NCBI GenBank assembly: GCA_028289325.1
Contig: JANQQN010000291.1
Coordinates: forward strand, 1 to 53,408
Direction of reading: 5' to 3'
Source: Myxococcota bacterium
GTDB taxonomy: Bacteria; Myxococcota; Kuafuiibacteriia; Kuafuiibacteriales; Kuafuiibacteriaceae
Length of the DNA: 53,408 nt
In this document: piece by piece, positions 17,030 through 25,974 of the stretch
How the letters are laid out: each line of letters opens with the position of its first letter
Numbering within the stretch: the stretch's first letter is position 1
Notes under the pieces: model-generated
What the model saw: the letters and a program-made list of their open reading frames with translations, nothing else
Told to the model about the DNA's origin: nothing
The model's database searches: none
Program-made: the position numbers and the translations under genes

Positions 17030-18627
17030 GTCGTTTTCCCCGCGCGAAGCACCGCCTGTGCGGCGCGGTCTCCGTGGTGAAACGCCTCTTCGAACAGGGC
17101 GACCCCGGACAAGTCCGAGTGGGCGAAGTGAAGGCCGTCGACGGAGCGCGCCGCGCGGCCGCGGTCGCCGCTGAAGGCGAGCCCCGGCTCCGGCCGAACC
17201 ATCGCGTGGCCCCAGCGTCGGACATCCACTCGGGTCAGGTGCGCGGCGAGGCCGCGATGGGTCCGATCGAGCTCCGCGACGGCGAGGTCGGCGGCCTCCG
17301 ACCACGTCAGCGAGTCCAGCGCCTGGCGTTGTGCCCCTGCATCGGCGCCGACCAGGGGCAGGTACCACGTCCAGACCGTCGGCCCGTAGGCCGAGCCGCG
17401 CTGGTGGGTGGCCACCACGTACCCCAACGAGCGACTTCCGAAGATCACGTTGTCCCACGCGGTTTCGAAGCCGTCATACGCCGGACGCCCGTCGAGGTGG
17501 AGGTTGGCGACGAGCCACGATCCGTAGGTCGGCCGGTAATCAGCGACCAGTCCGGAGGGAAACAGACGTGAGCGCAAAAACGACGGCAGGGCGCAGACCA
17601 CTTGCTTGGCCCGATAGGCACGGCGAACCCCGGCATCGACGTCGAACGTCTGCACGCGCCAGCCGCCCCCATCGTCGGGTCGAACCCCGGTGACCAGGGT
17701 TCCCAGCCGAATGCGGTCCGCGCCGATACGGTCGACGAGGTGGTCGACGATGCGCCCGTTGCCCTCCGGCCAGGTCAGAAACGGCGCAGAGTCCGCGCCG
17801 GGCGCGGGCGTCCGAGCCGCGAAATAGTGCAGCCCGTACCAGGCGCTCACCGTCGACGGGTCCGCCCCGAAGTCGTCCCTGCACGCGTAGTCGACGGCCG
17901 CGCGAACGAGGGGTGAGGTCAAATCGTGGCCGGCCAGCCACTCGGCCATGGTCAGCTCGTCCAGCCGTCGCGCCCGCGGATCCTCGCTGCAGGCGGCGAC
18001 AGGGATCGTAAACGCGCGGCGACCATCCGCCCCTCGAAACGCGACCCATGTCGCTACGAGGCGACGGAACTCGGCCATTTGGCGGCGGTCCTCAGGGCCG
18101 AACGCTGCGTCAGGCATGAGCCCCGGGTACCAGCGCCCTTTGTAGAACACCCGCTCGCGAGGCGACCCGCACAGGACCGCTTCGTCGAACACCGGGGCCC
18201 CGTCCCCGCCCTGGTCGACGACGACCCCCATGTCCGTGAGCAGCTCGATCAGCCGCGGGTTGTCCTTCGTGGGTGCAGGAAGGTAATGCGCGCCCCAAGG
18301 ATAGCCGGACACCGATGAGCGTCCGCCTCTCGCCGTTCCGCCCGGCCCATCGGCAAGGTCGACAACCTCGAGATTCGAGATGCCTTCGCGCCGCAGGCGC
18401 CAGCCGGCGACCAGTCCCGAAGCGCCGGCGCCGAGGATCAACACCTGTACCGATCGATCCGCCGCCGCCGGCCCCGCCGTCAGGCGACCGTCTCGCCACG
18501 CGTGGCCCACCTCGCGGCGATCGGCGGCAAACGCGCCGTCGTACGCGAACGTCGGCCGTCGCCGACATCCCGCCGCGGCCGCCGAAACGCCCAGCAGGGC
18601 CCGAAGGACTTCTCGCCGCGTGCTCAA
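17026..18627 (-). CDS. Exported FAD-dependent amine oxidase-like oxidoreductase
   Basis: 533 residues from a TTG at 18627 that overlaps the upstream TGA (TTGA); a GTG at 18642 is the alternative. The N-terminus STRREVLRALLGVSAAAAGC combines a twin-arginine motif and a lipobox, consistent with Tat export of a folded flavoprotein and lipid anchoring. The dinucleotide fold VLILGAGASGLVAGWRLR is near residue 65, followed by the amine-oxidase-type GPGGTARGG and a C-terminal FAD segment (SVDGLHFAHSDLSGVALFEE). Family members oxidise amines or desaturate carotenoid-like substrates. Lying directly after a spermidine-synthase-like gene, it might oxidise a polyamine outside the membrane; this is an inference. 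Confidence 0.85.
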   Translation of the reverse strand: MSTRREVLRALLGVSAAAAGCRRRPTFAYDGAFAADRREVGHAWRDGRLTAGPAAADRSVQVLILGAGASGLVAGWRLRREGISNLEVVDLADGPGGTARGGRSSVSGYPWGAHYLPAPTKDNPRLIELLTDMGVVVDQGGDGAPVFDEAVLCGSPRERVFYKGRWYPGLMPDAAFGPEDRRQMAEFRRLVATWVAFRGADGRRAFTIPVAACSEDPRARRLDELTMAEWLAGHDLTSPLVRAAVDYACRDDFGADPSTVSAWYGLHYFAARTPAPGADSAPFLTWPEGNGRIVDHLVDRIGADRIRLGTLVTGVRPDDGGGWRVQTFDVDAGVRRAYRAKQVVCALPSFLRSRLFPSGLVADYRPTYGSWLVANLHLDGRPAYDGFETAWDNVIFGSRSLGYVVATHQRGSAYGPTVWTWYLPLVGADAGAQRQALDSLTWSEAADLAVAELDRTHRGLAAHLTRVDVRRWGHAMVRPEPGLAFSGDRGRAARSVDGLHFAHSDLSGVALFEEAFHHGDRAAQAVLRAGKTT

Positions 18628-20213
18628 TTCCAGCGGCCCCACTCGCGCTCGTAGGTCTGCACGAGTACCTGGTTATCCAGCCGATTCACGTCCGTGGGGA
18701 CCCGATCCGTATCGGCACCGAAGACGAACAAGGTCGGCAGTAGGGCGGGGGTCAGATACCGCAGACCGTCGACGTCGAGCCGGTTCGGAGGCTCGAAGGG
18801 GCGGGGGCTGGCCAAGATATAGCCCCACTCCCCGAACGACGGCACCGATGCGTGGTAGGCCCGAGTGCGAAAGCCTGCCGCCTCCAGGGTCGAGGCGACG
18901 GTCCAAAACGAGCGCCGAGCGTACATCGGGGAGGTGGCCTGAACCACCGCCACCCCGTCCGGATGCAACACTGCCTTCATCCACCGGTAGAACCTTCGGG
19001 TGTACAGCTTGCCCAAAGAGAATGCGTGGGGGTCGGGGAAGTCGGCGATGATCACGTCGAACGGCGGTCGTTGGGGCGCGGCCTCCCGCAGCCACACCAT
19101 CGCGTCGGCGGTGACGATCTCGACCCTCGGGTCTTCGAGAGCGCGGCGATTCTGCTGTGCGAACAAGGGAAGGTCTCGGGCGAGCTCGATCATCGCCGGA
19201 TCGAGCTCGACGAGGGTCACCGAGGCGACATCGGGGTAGCGCAACAGCTCCCGCACCGCGAGACCGTCGCCGCCGCCCAACACCAGCGCCCGTCGAGGCG
19301 GGGGCCCCGGCCGCGAACGAGCCACCGACATCACGGGGTGGACCAGCGCTTCGTGATACCGGTGTTCGTCCGCGCTCGTGAGCTGAAGCGCGCCGTTGAT
19401 GAAGAGCTGAAAGCTGACTTTCCCCCGGGTGACGACGATGCGCTGGTAGGGCGTGGTCTTCGCGAACACGATGGGATCCGCGTAGATGTTCTCCTCCGCG
19501 AGCGAGGTCAAGCGATCGGCAAACACGAATCCGGCCGCCAACAACGCGACGGACGCATAAGACTCGAACCTCAAGAACAGCAGCCGACCTCGGCGACGGA
19601 CCGCGTCTTTGAGCAGATAGGTGCACCACACCGCGACCAGTCCATTGATCACCCCCACCGCAAACGCCCCTCGCACCAGCCCTAAGCGAGGAACGATGAA
19701 CAGCGGAAATGCGAGCGAGGCGACGAGCGCCCCGAGGTAGTCCACGGTCAGCACTCTCGCCACCAGGTCCTTGAGCGCGAACTGATCCTTCAGAATCCGC
19801 ATCAACAGCGGAATCTCGAGCCCCACCAGCGCGCCGATCAGGAACACGAGGCCGTACAGGACGATCGGGAACCACGCGAGCTGGGCGAAGGCCAGGAACA
19901 ACACGGCGGCCGAGCTGCCGCCGATGAGGGCCACCGCGACCTCGATCTCGATGAAGCGGCCGACCAGGTCTCGATCGATGAACCCGCTCAGCCACGCGCC
20001 GACCCCCATCGCGAATAGATAAACGCCGATGATGGTCGAGAACTGCGTCACCGAGTCGCCGAGCACGTAGCTGGCGAGGGTGCCGGCGAGAAGCTCGTAC
20101 AGTAGCCCGCACGTGCCGATCGCGAAGACCGACACCAGAATCGCGGGAGCCGAAATCCGGGCCGAAGAGGCCTCTTCAGGCGTGTAGGACTCGGCTGGGG
20201 CCTCGTCGCTCAC
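18624..20213 (-). CDS. Membrane-embedded spermidine synthase-like aminopropyltransferase
   Basis: 529 residues. The first 235 form about seven membrane helices (from PAILVSVFAIGTCGLLYELL); the C-terminal half is a spermidine synthase fold: TPYQRIVV, FINGALQLTSADEHRYHEAL, VLGGGDG (313-317), TLVELDP and the DFPDPHAFSLGKLYTRRFYR segment in place of the usual active-site DSTDP. Cytosolic SpeE enzymes transfer aminopropyl from decarboxylated SAM to putrescine; whether this fused form does so is unknown, and no SAM decarboxylase gene is in the window. The GTG start overlaps the DUF350 stop (GTGA). Similar fusions elsewhere accompany DUF350 and DUF4178, as here. Confidence 0.9.
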   Translation of the reverse strand: MSDEAPAESYTPEEASSARISAPAILVSVFAIGTCGLLYELLAGTLASYVLGDSVTQFSTIIGVYLFAMGVGAWLSGFIDRDLVGRFIEIEVAVALIGGSSAAVLFLAFAQLAWFPIVLYGLVFLIGALVGLEIPLLMRILKDQFALKDLVARVLTVDYLGALVASLAFPLFIVPRLGLVRGAFAVGVINGLVAVWCTYLLKDAVRRRGRLLFLRFESYASVALLAAGFVFADRLTSLAEENIYADPIVFAKTTPYQRIVVTRGKVSFQLFINGALQLTSADEHRYHEALVHPVMSVARSRPGPPPRRALVLGGGDGLAVRELLRYPDVASVTLVELDPAMIELARDLPLFAQQNRRALEDPRVEIVTADAMVWLREAAPQRPPFDVIIADFPDPHAFSLGKLYTRRFYRWMKAVLHPDGVAVVQATSPMYARRSFWTVASTLEAAGFRTRAYHASVPSFGEWGYILASPRPFEPPNRLDVDGLRYLTPALLPTLFVFGADTDRVPTDVNRLDNQVLVQTYEREWGRWN

Positions 20214-20428
20214 GCGCCGACGGCGGCGGCGATGATGATCGAGATGCCGATCATCACCGACCCGAGCAAAATGCCGACCGCCACGTTGTCATCTTCCGCC
20301 AGCTCCTTACGCAAGGAGAACGGCGCGATCCGCTCCATGAGCAAGAACGCGAGGGCGAAGATCGCGACTCCGATCAGCGAATAAACCACCGACGCCACCA
20401 TGTGGCCTTGCTGCGTTTCCCAGAACAC
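20210..20428 (-). CDS. DUF350 membrane protein
   Basis: 72 residues, two membrane helices (VVYSLIGVAIFALAFLLMER and AVGILLGSVMIGISIIIAAA) separated by the DUF350-type loop APFSLRKELAEDDNVA. The GTG start has GAGGAGG six bases upstream and overlaps the preceding TAG by one base (TAGTG); an internal ATG at residue 10 is possible. DUF350 usually occurs as one or more such two-helix units; this is the minimal version. It is the third gene of the operon, between a one-helix protein and the aminopropyltransferase. Its biochemical role is unknown. Confidence 0.85.
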   Translation of the reverse strand: MFWETQQGHMVASVVYSLIGVAIFALAFLLMERIAPFSLRKELAEDDNVAVGILLGSVMIGISIIIAAAVGA

Positions 20429-20619
20429 TACTTGCCTCCTCGAAAGCCGCCGACGCCCCACCAAAATCCGGTTCGGCGGCCGGTGTTGCGGCCCGTCTGT
20501 GACCGCTCGGAGTACGAGGGCCGATCGTCGGTCCCCGAAAAGACGACTCCGCGCGCGGTGATGCTCAAATACGTCACGAGGACCGCGCCCCCGAGCACCA
20601 TGTAGATCTTCGTCATCAT
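20428..20619 (-). CDS. 63-residue single-pass membrane protein
   Basis: The N-terminal segment MMTKIYMVLGGAVLVTYLSI is one membrane helix. The soluble tail is rich in Arg, Ser and Gly and ends in WWGVGGFRGGK. I know no family for it. It begins five bases after the DUF4178 stop and ends in a TAGTG overlap with the DUF350 gene; its only clean frame runs exactly between these two genes, which supports it as real. The glycine- and aromatic-rich tail suggests protein or membrane contacts with its neighbours. Confidence 0.7.
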   Translation of the reverse strand: MMTKIYMVLGGAVLVTYLSITARGVVFSGTDDRPSYSERSQTGRNTGRRTGFWWGVGGFRGGK

Positions 20620-20624
20620 AACTG

Positions 20625-22565
20625 TCAGGCGTGGTCACTCTCCGCCCACCGCTGCTTCTCGAACCCGTAGTAACGAAGGACCTGAAAAATCGGCAGAAGC
20701 CACAGCAAGACCGCAAACACCATGATGTGGGACCCGATGAATACCTGGGATCGGATCGCCACGTCGAAACGGGTGGGCCCCTGGCCGGCGCTGCTCCATT
20801 CGGGGGTGAGCGTGACCGAGTACTCCCCGGGGCTCAGCCCCCCGAGGTAAACCGTTCGGCGTCGGGCCCCCGTCGCCCATGACGTCCCGCCCGCATAGCC
20901 GGAATGGTAGGTGACCTGCACACCGAACTCGGTGGTGGTTCCGATCGTCTCGTTGATCAGACGGCCGCTCACATACAGCCACGCGTTACGGACGTCGGAG
21001 GTCACGGTGATGGCCATGTTGCCGCGGGTATCGGTCTCGAAGGTCTTTTTGACCGGCGAGCCGCGAACGAGCGTCGTCCTGGCCTTCGAGGCGGGCGATC
21101 GGGGCGGCGCGCGCAGCGCGATCCGCTCGTTGAGGACCACGGCGTCGTCGCTCAACGCGCTCATCACCACCGCCAACGCCACGAGAATTCCCGTGAACAT
21201 GAGGCCTAGCCGCCCCATCCGATTCAGGTTGGGGCCGTGGGGGTTCGGCTGGTGCGGCGCGACGCCTCGCGGCGCCGGCAGCGGTTCCTTGAGCCCGAAC
21301 GCGTCTTCGACCTCCGACGGCGGCAGATAGGTGCCGACGGACCAGTTGACCTCATCGGCCGATGACTCCCGAGACAGGACCTGCGGGGGCCGGATGAAAT
21401 CCATCATGCCGACCTGCTCCCCGATGGAGACCTTCCAGTAGAACTCGCCCCGCAGGTCGTCCACCTTCGCGGTCGAAGACTGGAAGTGGCGAAATCGCTG
21501 CCCTTGAAGGATGGCCACCCGACCCGCGCCCTGAACGTCGCCCGCGTGTACCGGGTCGATCCACGTCCAGTGGCCGTCGTTGTAGAGCAGCCAGCGATAT
21601 CCGCCTCGACTCTCGTCGCGCAGCAGATACTCCTCCCAGGCGTACCGAACCCCTTCGTAGGTCACGCTGCGGACGAGGTGGCCGAACAGGGTCCAGGTTC
21701 GTTGATTGAACTTGCCGCGGGCGCCGAGGGGGATCTTCGGCTCCGGCCCCCCCCGCCGCGCGCCCGTCAACAAGAACAGCTCGTTGCCCCGACTGCAGTC
21801 GAGGAGGCTGTCGCAGTTACCGCACGTGACCCGCTGGGCCTCGTCGGGGGCGCGCAGCTGCACACCGGCGCCGCAGTTCGGGCAGTTCATGCCCACCGCG
21901 GCCGCGGCCTCGGCGGGCGCCACGCTCCGCAGCACGCTGCGGTCGAAGAGGGCCTCGTAGTCGACCTGGCGCCCGAGAAACAGCGTGTCGGGCCTCGCGG
22001 CGGACGACGATGCGTAGTCCAAAGTGCCGAAGATGCCGTCCGGCCCTTCCACGTCGCAGTAATACACGTAGGCACCGGGAGCCGCGGCGAACGGTAGCTC
22101 GCCCTCCGCGGCCACGAACTTGGCCCGGCGGCGTTCGGTCACCGTCAGCAGCACCCCGGCCCCGTGAAAGCGGCTCCCGACCCGCGCCTCAGCGTATCCG
22201 GGCAAGTCGTCGGCGGGGGTCGCGAACGTCACGTAAACGCGGCCTTGGGCCTCCGCGATCCAGCCCCAACCCCCATCGTCGAAAGCGGCATACCATTCGT
22301 TCCAAGGCCCCAGGCCGTAGTCGAGCTGGACCCGGCCCACGATCGTGAAGTCTCGCTTGTCGTAGCGACCGGAGGTTCCCACCTGCAGCGGAGATCCGAG
22401 GTCGGCGAGCGGCGCGACCTGTCCCAGGACCTCGAGCTCGGTGATGTCGTCGCCGACGCGAGCGACGGCGCTGCCGCAGTACGGGCACACACTGAGGAGC
22501 GAGGTGCCCGCCTTGAATTCCACTTGACCGCCGCAATTCGGGCAGTTGGTCGTCCGGGAAGACAT
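20625..22565 (-). CDS. Duplicated DUF4178 protein with zinc ribbons and membrane anchor
   Basis: 646 residues from the ATG at 22565; an upstream extension is implausible. Zinc ribbon 1 (CPNCGG ... CPYCG, about 8-31), DUF4178 copy 1 (about 55-190, with YGLGPWNEWYAAFDDGGWGW), zinc ribbon 2 (CPNCG ... CGNCD, about 228-251), DUF4178 copy 2 (about 270-400, with YAWEEYLLRDESRGGYRWLL), a membrane helix (MGRLGLMFTGILVALAVVM), a beta-rich extracytoplasmic domain of about 140 residues and a second helix near the C-terminus. This is the first gene of the six-gene operon, separated from the divergent MuiA operon by 89 bases that must hold both promoters. The function of DUF4178 is not established. Confidence 0.88.
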   Translation of the reverse strand: MSSRTTNCPNCGGQVEFKAGTSLLSVCPYCGSAVARVGDDITELEVLGQVAPLADLGSPLQVGTSGRYDKRDFTIVGRVQLDYGLGPWNEWYAAFDDGGWGWIAEAQGRVYVTFATPADDLPGYAEARVGSRFHGAGVLLTVTERRRAKFVAAEGELPFAAAPGAYVYYCDVEGPDGIFGTLDYASSSAARPDTLFLGRQVDYEALFDRSVLRSVAPAEAAAAVGMNCPNCGAGVQLRAPDEAQRVTCGNCDSLLDCSRGNELFLLTGARRGGPEPKIPLGARGKFNQRTWTLFGHLVRSVTYEGVRYAWEEYLLRDESRGGYRWLLYNDGHWTWIDPVHAGDVQGAGRVAILQGQRFRHFQSSTAKVDDLRGEFYWKVSIGEQVGMMDFIRPPQVLSRESSADEVNWSVGTYLPPSEVEDAFGLKEPLPAPRGVAPHQPNPHGPNLNRMGRLGLMFTGILVALAVVMSALSDDAVVLNERIALRAPPRSPASKARTTLVRGSPVKKTFETDTRGNMAITVTSDVRNAWLYVSGRLINETIGTTTEFGVQVTYHSGYAGGTSWATGARRRTVYLGGLSPGEYSVTLTPEWSSAGQGPTRFDVAIRSQVFIGSHIMVFAVLLWLLPIFQVLRYYGFEKQRWAESDHA

Positions 22566-22654
22566 CGGGAAGAGTGCGCCGGTCGCACAGGTGGAGCTAG
22601 CACCCGACGGACGACAGTGCAACGTGCGGGCGAGGCGAGTATTCTTCCGACGCG

Positions 22655-24460
22655 ATGGACCCTATCTTCATCGATAGTCGGCTGGTCGCGGCGACCGTTT
22701 ATGGCGACCTCGCTCGCGTCAGCCGAGAGGGCGAGACGGAGCTCACCGCCGGCGTCAATCGAATCGCGTGGCCGGACCTCCCGGCGGAGATCGATCCGGC
22801 CGACGTCCAGGTCGAGACCGATCACGGGCGGGTGCGGTCGGTGGAGACCGAACCCGTCCCCGTGCCATCGGCCGCCACCGAGGAGCACCCATCGGACCAG
22901 CTGCAGGCCGACCTTCACCGATGGGTCGCGGCCCAAGAGGCCCTGCGCTCGGAGATCGAGCTGCTGGACCACGTTCTTCCCCCCCGGGACGGCGCCTCGG
23001 CACCCCTGCGCCCGGATCTATTCATGCAGGGTCTGAACGCGATCATCGAACGACGGCGGTCCGCCCTCGCCGAGCTTCGGGCCGCGGCGGCGGCCCACGC
23101 CGAGACGGCCCGCGCCCTCGAACGGGCGTTAGCTCAGAATCGGGACCGCACCGTCACTCACCGCAAGACCCTGATGGTCTCCGTCGACGCGCCGTCGACG
23201 GTCCGCGCCCGGCTTCGCGTCACCTATGCTTCGGGGTGGGCGACCTGGCGGCCGCTGTACCATCTCCAGCTCAGCCCCGGCGCGGACCAAGTGGAGATCG
23301 TGCGGTACGGCGACGTCTGGCAGGACACGGGAGAAGACTGGTCGCAAGTAAGCCTGCGACTATCCACCGCCGAGCCCCAGATCGGTCTACGTCTGCCCAA
23401 GGTCAAGCCGTGGGTCCTCAAGGTGGGCGCGAGCCTCGACGACGACATGAAGGCCCTTTACCGCAACGCGGCGCCCCGCCCTCCCCAGCCCGCGCCGGCC
23501 ACCGGGGCCCTCGAGCCCCCACCGCCCGCGCCCCAAGCCATCGCGTCGCCGACGCCTACCCACGAGGTCACCGGCAGCTTCACGCCTTCCGACGACTTCG
23601 ACGAGTATGCGACCCAGTTCGACGAAGACGGCGTCTTCGCCGAAGCGACCAGTCCCGGCCTCGCCGCGTCTCGCGCCCTCCCCGCCGCGGCCATCGGGGC
23701 CATCGACGCGAATCCGATGAGCCCATCGCCCCTATCCGCGCCGGTGTCGACTTCCGCCCCGCCGCCCGCAGGGCCCGACCGCTCCCGCCTGGTCCGAGAG
23801 CCCCGCCCTCGGGAGGCCTCGGGAGGTATCGACGTCGAGCTCAACGTCGCCCGCCCTTTTGATGCGAACAGCGGCGCGGACCGCCACCGAGTCCAGCTCG
23901 GGCGCCGAACGTACCCGCTCGAGCTGTGGTACGTGCTGCGACCCGGCCTGCGTGATCACGCCTTCGGGCAAGCGGAGATCATCAACGAGGACGCCGACCC
24001 GATCCTGGCCGGACCGACCTCGCTGTTCGTGGGCAACGCCTTTCACGGCCACACCCGTCTTGCGACCACCCCGGGGCGAGGAAAGCTCACCCTCGACCTC
24101 GGCGCGGAGACGGGAATCAAGTGCGCCCGGAGAAGCGAAACCCAGGTCCGGCGCGAGGGTCTGCTGACCAAAGACGAGGTCCACGCGGTGGAGGTCACGG
24201 TGGAAATTGAAAGCTATCTTGCCACGCCGGTGAAACTGCACGTCCAGGATCAGGTCCCGGTCGCCACCACCACTCAGGTCCGGGTGAAACTCATGAACAC
24301 ATCTCCGGCCGACGCCGAGCTCGACGATGCCACCGGCCTCCTGTCCTTCTCGACGGTGGTTTCGCCCCACTCGAAGACCGAGCTCTCCTTCGTCTACGAG
24401 ATCAGTGCGCCGGTCGGATTTCGCCTGTCCCAGGGCCTGGCTGACGAGGTCCTTCCATGA
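22655..24460 (+). CDS. MuiA/DUF4139 family protein (first of two)
   Basis: 601 residues. An N-terminal DUF4140-like beta domain (VYGDLARVSREGETELTAGV), a helical hairpin or coiled coil (about 85-165), then the DUF4139 fold beginning TYASGWATWRPLYHLQL with the hallmark DTGEDWSQVSLRLSTAEP. A Pro/Ala-rich disordered insert (about 265-390) interrupts DUF4139, which resumes at TYPLELWYVLRPGLRDHAF and runs to the end. Family members are named after a mucoidy inhibitor; biochemical function unknown. No signal peptide is visible, unlike many relatives. The next gene overlaps by ATGA, and the divergent DUF4178 gene starts 89 bases upstream. Confidence 0.88.
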   Translation: MDPIFIDSRLVAATVYGDLARVSREGETELTAGVNRIAWPDLPAEIDPADVQVETDHGRVRSVETEPVPVPSAATEEHPSDQLQADLHRWVAAQEALRSEIELLDHVLPPRDGASAPLRPDLFMQGLNAIIERRRSALAELRAAAAAHAETARALERALAQNRDRTVTHRKTLMVSVDAPSTVRARLRVTYASGWATWRPLYHLQLSPGADQVEIVRYGDVWQDTGEDWSQVSLRLSTAEPQIGLRLPKVKPWVLKVGASLDDDMKALYRNAAPRPPQPAPATGALEPPPPAPQAIASPTPTHEVTGSFTPSDDFDEYATQFDEDGVFAEATSPGLAASRALPAAAIGAIDANPMSPSPLSAPVSTSAPPPAGPDRSRLVREPRPREASGGIDVELNVARPFDANSGADRHRVQLGRRTYPLELWYVLRPGLRDHAFGQAEIINEDADPILAGPTSLFVGNAFHGHTRLATTPGRGKLTLDLGAETGIKCARRSETQVRREGLLTKDEVHAVEVTVEIESYLATPVKLHVQDQVPVATTTQVRVKLMNTSPADAELDDATGLLSFSTVVSPHSKTELSFVYEISAPVGFRLSQGLADEVLP

Positions 24461-25974
24461 CCGCAGTCGTCCATCGCGTCCGCGTGTACATCGATCAGGC
24501 CGCCGTCACCTGGCGAATCCGTGTCCCCGCGGATCCCGCGTCGCCGACCGTACGGTTCACCGGACTACCAACCTCCTACGAACATGACACCCTCCGTGCC
24601 GAGGCGTGGGCGATCGATGCCGACGCGCGCCGGCCGCTCGACGTGGTGGAAGTCTCCAGCCGAAGTACGGCCGCGCCCGCGGACGACCGCAGGATCAGGG
24701 TTCAGACCGAGCTCGACCGCCTCGACGCGGCGCTGGCCGAGCTCGACGACGACGAGGCGACGGACCGATTCGGCCTGGCTCGGCTCGAGCAGTACGCCGA
24801 CGCGGCGACGACAAAGGTTTCGCTCGAGTGGATGGACAAAGATCCCCCGATCGCACGGTGGCTGGAAACCTTCGACCTGCTGCGCCAGCAGCGTCAGGGA
24901 TGGGCCAAAGCCCGGCAGGACCGCCAGCAACGGCGCCAACAGCTGCAGATCGAAAAGGCCGACCGACTCGCCGAGCTGCAGGCCCTCGGCGATGACTCCG
25001 TGGCCGGGACCGAGGTCGACGTGGGCCTCGCGGGCGCCCTCGCCGCCGACGCCTGGGAGGTCGAGCTTACCGGGCTCACGCCCGACGCCCAGTGGATGCC
25101 CGCCTACGAGCTCCGCCTCGACGCAGCGCCCGCCAGCCGCGCCACGTTGACCGCGGTCGCCCTCGTCCGGCAGAGCACCGGCGAAGACTGGAACGACATC
25201 GAGCTCGTGGCCACCACCGCTCGTCCGCCCCTCGCCGAACCCCCGCCCGCGCTTCGCCGGCTGGAGGTCGTCGGCGTACCGAGCGACGAGGATCGGACGG
25301 TCATCTCCAGCCACGAGGAACTCGCGAGGCTCACGGGCATGGGGACCGTGCCGCCGACCCAGGCCACCGTCGAGTACTCGGCTACCGCGTCCGTTCCCGC
25401 CCACGGACGCGCGGTTCGCGTCGAACTATTCACCGTCGAGCTGCCCGTCACCAGCCAGCTCGAGGTCGCGCCCAGCGACCACACCACCCCGGTCCAGGCC
25501 GCGATCGTCGACAATGTAGGCGGCATGGTATTGCTGCCGGGCAACGTGTCCGTCTTCCGCGACGCCCACTATGCGGGGCAAAGCCAGATCGGCTTCGTGG
25601 CCGCAGGGGAGCGCTTCGTGGTCCCCGTGGGCACCGACGGACGGGTTCGCGTGGAACGGTTGGTCCATCGCAGCCCGCCTCGCCGTTCGTCGCTGACGGG
25701 AACCACCGCCTACGACTTCACCCACGTGACGACGGTCGAGAACCTCTCCTCCGACGAGCTCGAGATCGTGGTCCGGGACCGGACGCCGATCTCCAAGAGC
25801 GACGGCGCCAGCGTCAAGCTGATGGAGCGGCCGGCCGACCTGGTTGTCGACCCGTCCGACGGTCGGACCCACATTCGGCTTCGGCTTCCCGGACACGCGG
25901 CCCGCCAGCTGGAGCTGGCGTACCGGATTACCGCCGGACGCGGCGTGTCGATCGATCCGCCGCGAGACCTCTGA
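24457..25974 (+). CDS. MuiA/DUF4139 family protein (second of two)
   Basis: 505 residues, a diverged paralogue of the preceding product: DUF4140-like N-terminus (VRVYIDQAAVTWRIRVPAD), a helical hairpin rich in Arg and Gln (about 75-185), then DUF4139 with DAQWMPAYELRLDAAP and the hallmark STGEDWNDIELVATTARPP. It ends in a beta-rich domain (VTTVENLSSDELEIVVRD). It lacks the long disordered insert of its neighbour. The ATG overlaps the previous TGA, and its TGA overlaps the following ATG (TGATG), so three genes form one translationally coupled unit. Two non-identical copies side by side suggest a heteromer. Confidence 0.87.
   Translation: MTAVVHRVRVYIDQAAVTWRIRVPADPASPTVRFTGLPTSYEHDTLRAEAWAIDADARRPLDVVEVSSRSTAAPADDRRIRVQTELDRLDAALAELDDDEATDRFGLARLEQYADAATTKVSLEWMDKDPPIARWLETFDLLRQQRQGWAKARQDRQQRRQQLQIEKADRLAELQALGDDSVAGTEVDVGLAGALAADAWEVELTGLTPDAQWMPAYELRLDAAPASRATLTAVALVRQSTGEDWNDIELVATTARPPLAEPPPALRRLEVVGVPSDEDRTVISSHEELARLTGMGTVPPTQATVEYSATASVPAHGRAVRVELFTVELPVTSQLEVAPSDHTTPVQAAIVDNVGGMVLLPGNVSVFRDAHYAGQSQIGFVAAGERFVVPVGTDGRVRVERLVHRSPPRRSSLTGTTAYDFTHVTTVENLSSDELEIVVRDRTPISKSDGASVKLMERPADLVVDPSDGRTHIRLRLPGHAARQLELAYRITAGRGVSIDPPRDL

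Noticed and set aside
15881..17080. 399-codon plus-strand frame over the universal stress protein and membrane protein genes
   Set aside because: Arg/Pro/His-rich antisense shadow of two well-supported minus-strand genes; no motif or ribosome site.
17034..17458. Upstream extension of the histidine-rich membrane protein
   Set aside because: It lies inside the FAD oxidoreductase gene in another frame; the GTG at 17029 gives a GTGA overlap and a clean membrane protein.
18673..20112. 479-codon minus-strand frame over the aminopropyltransferase gene
   Set aside because: Same-strand shadow in another frame; Arg/Gly-rich composition, no motif.
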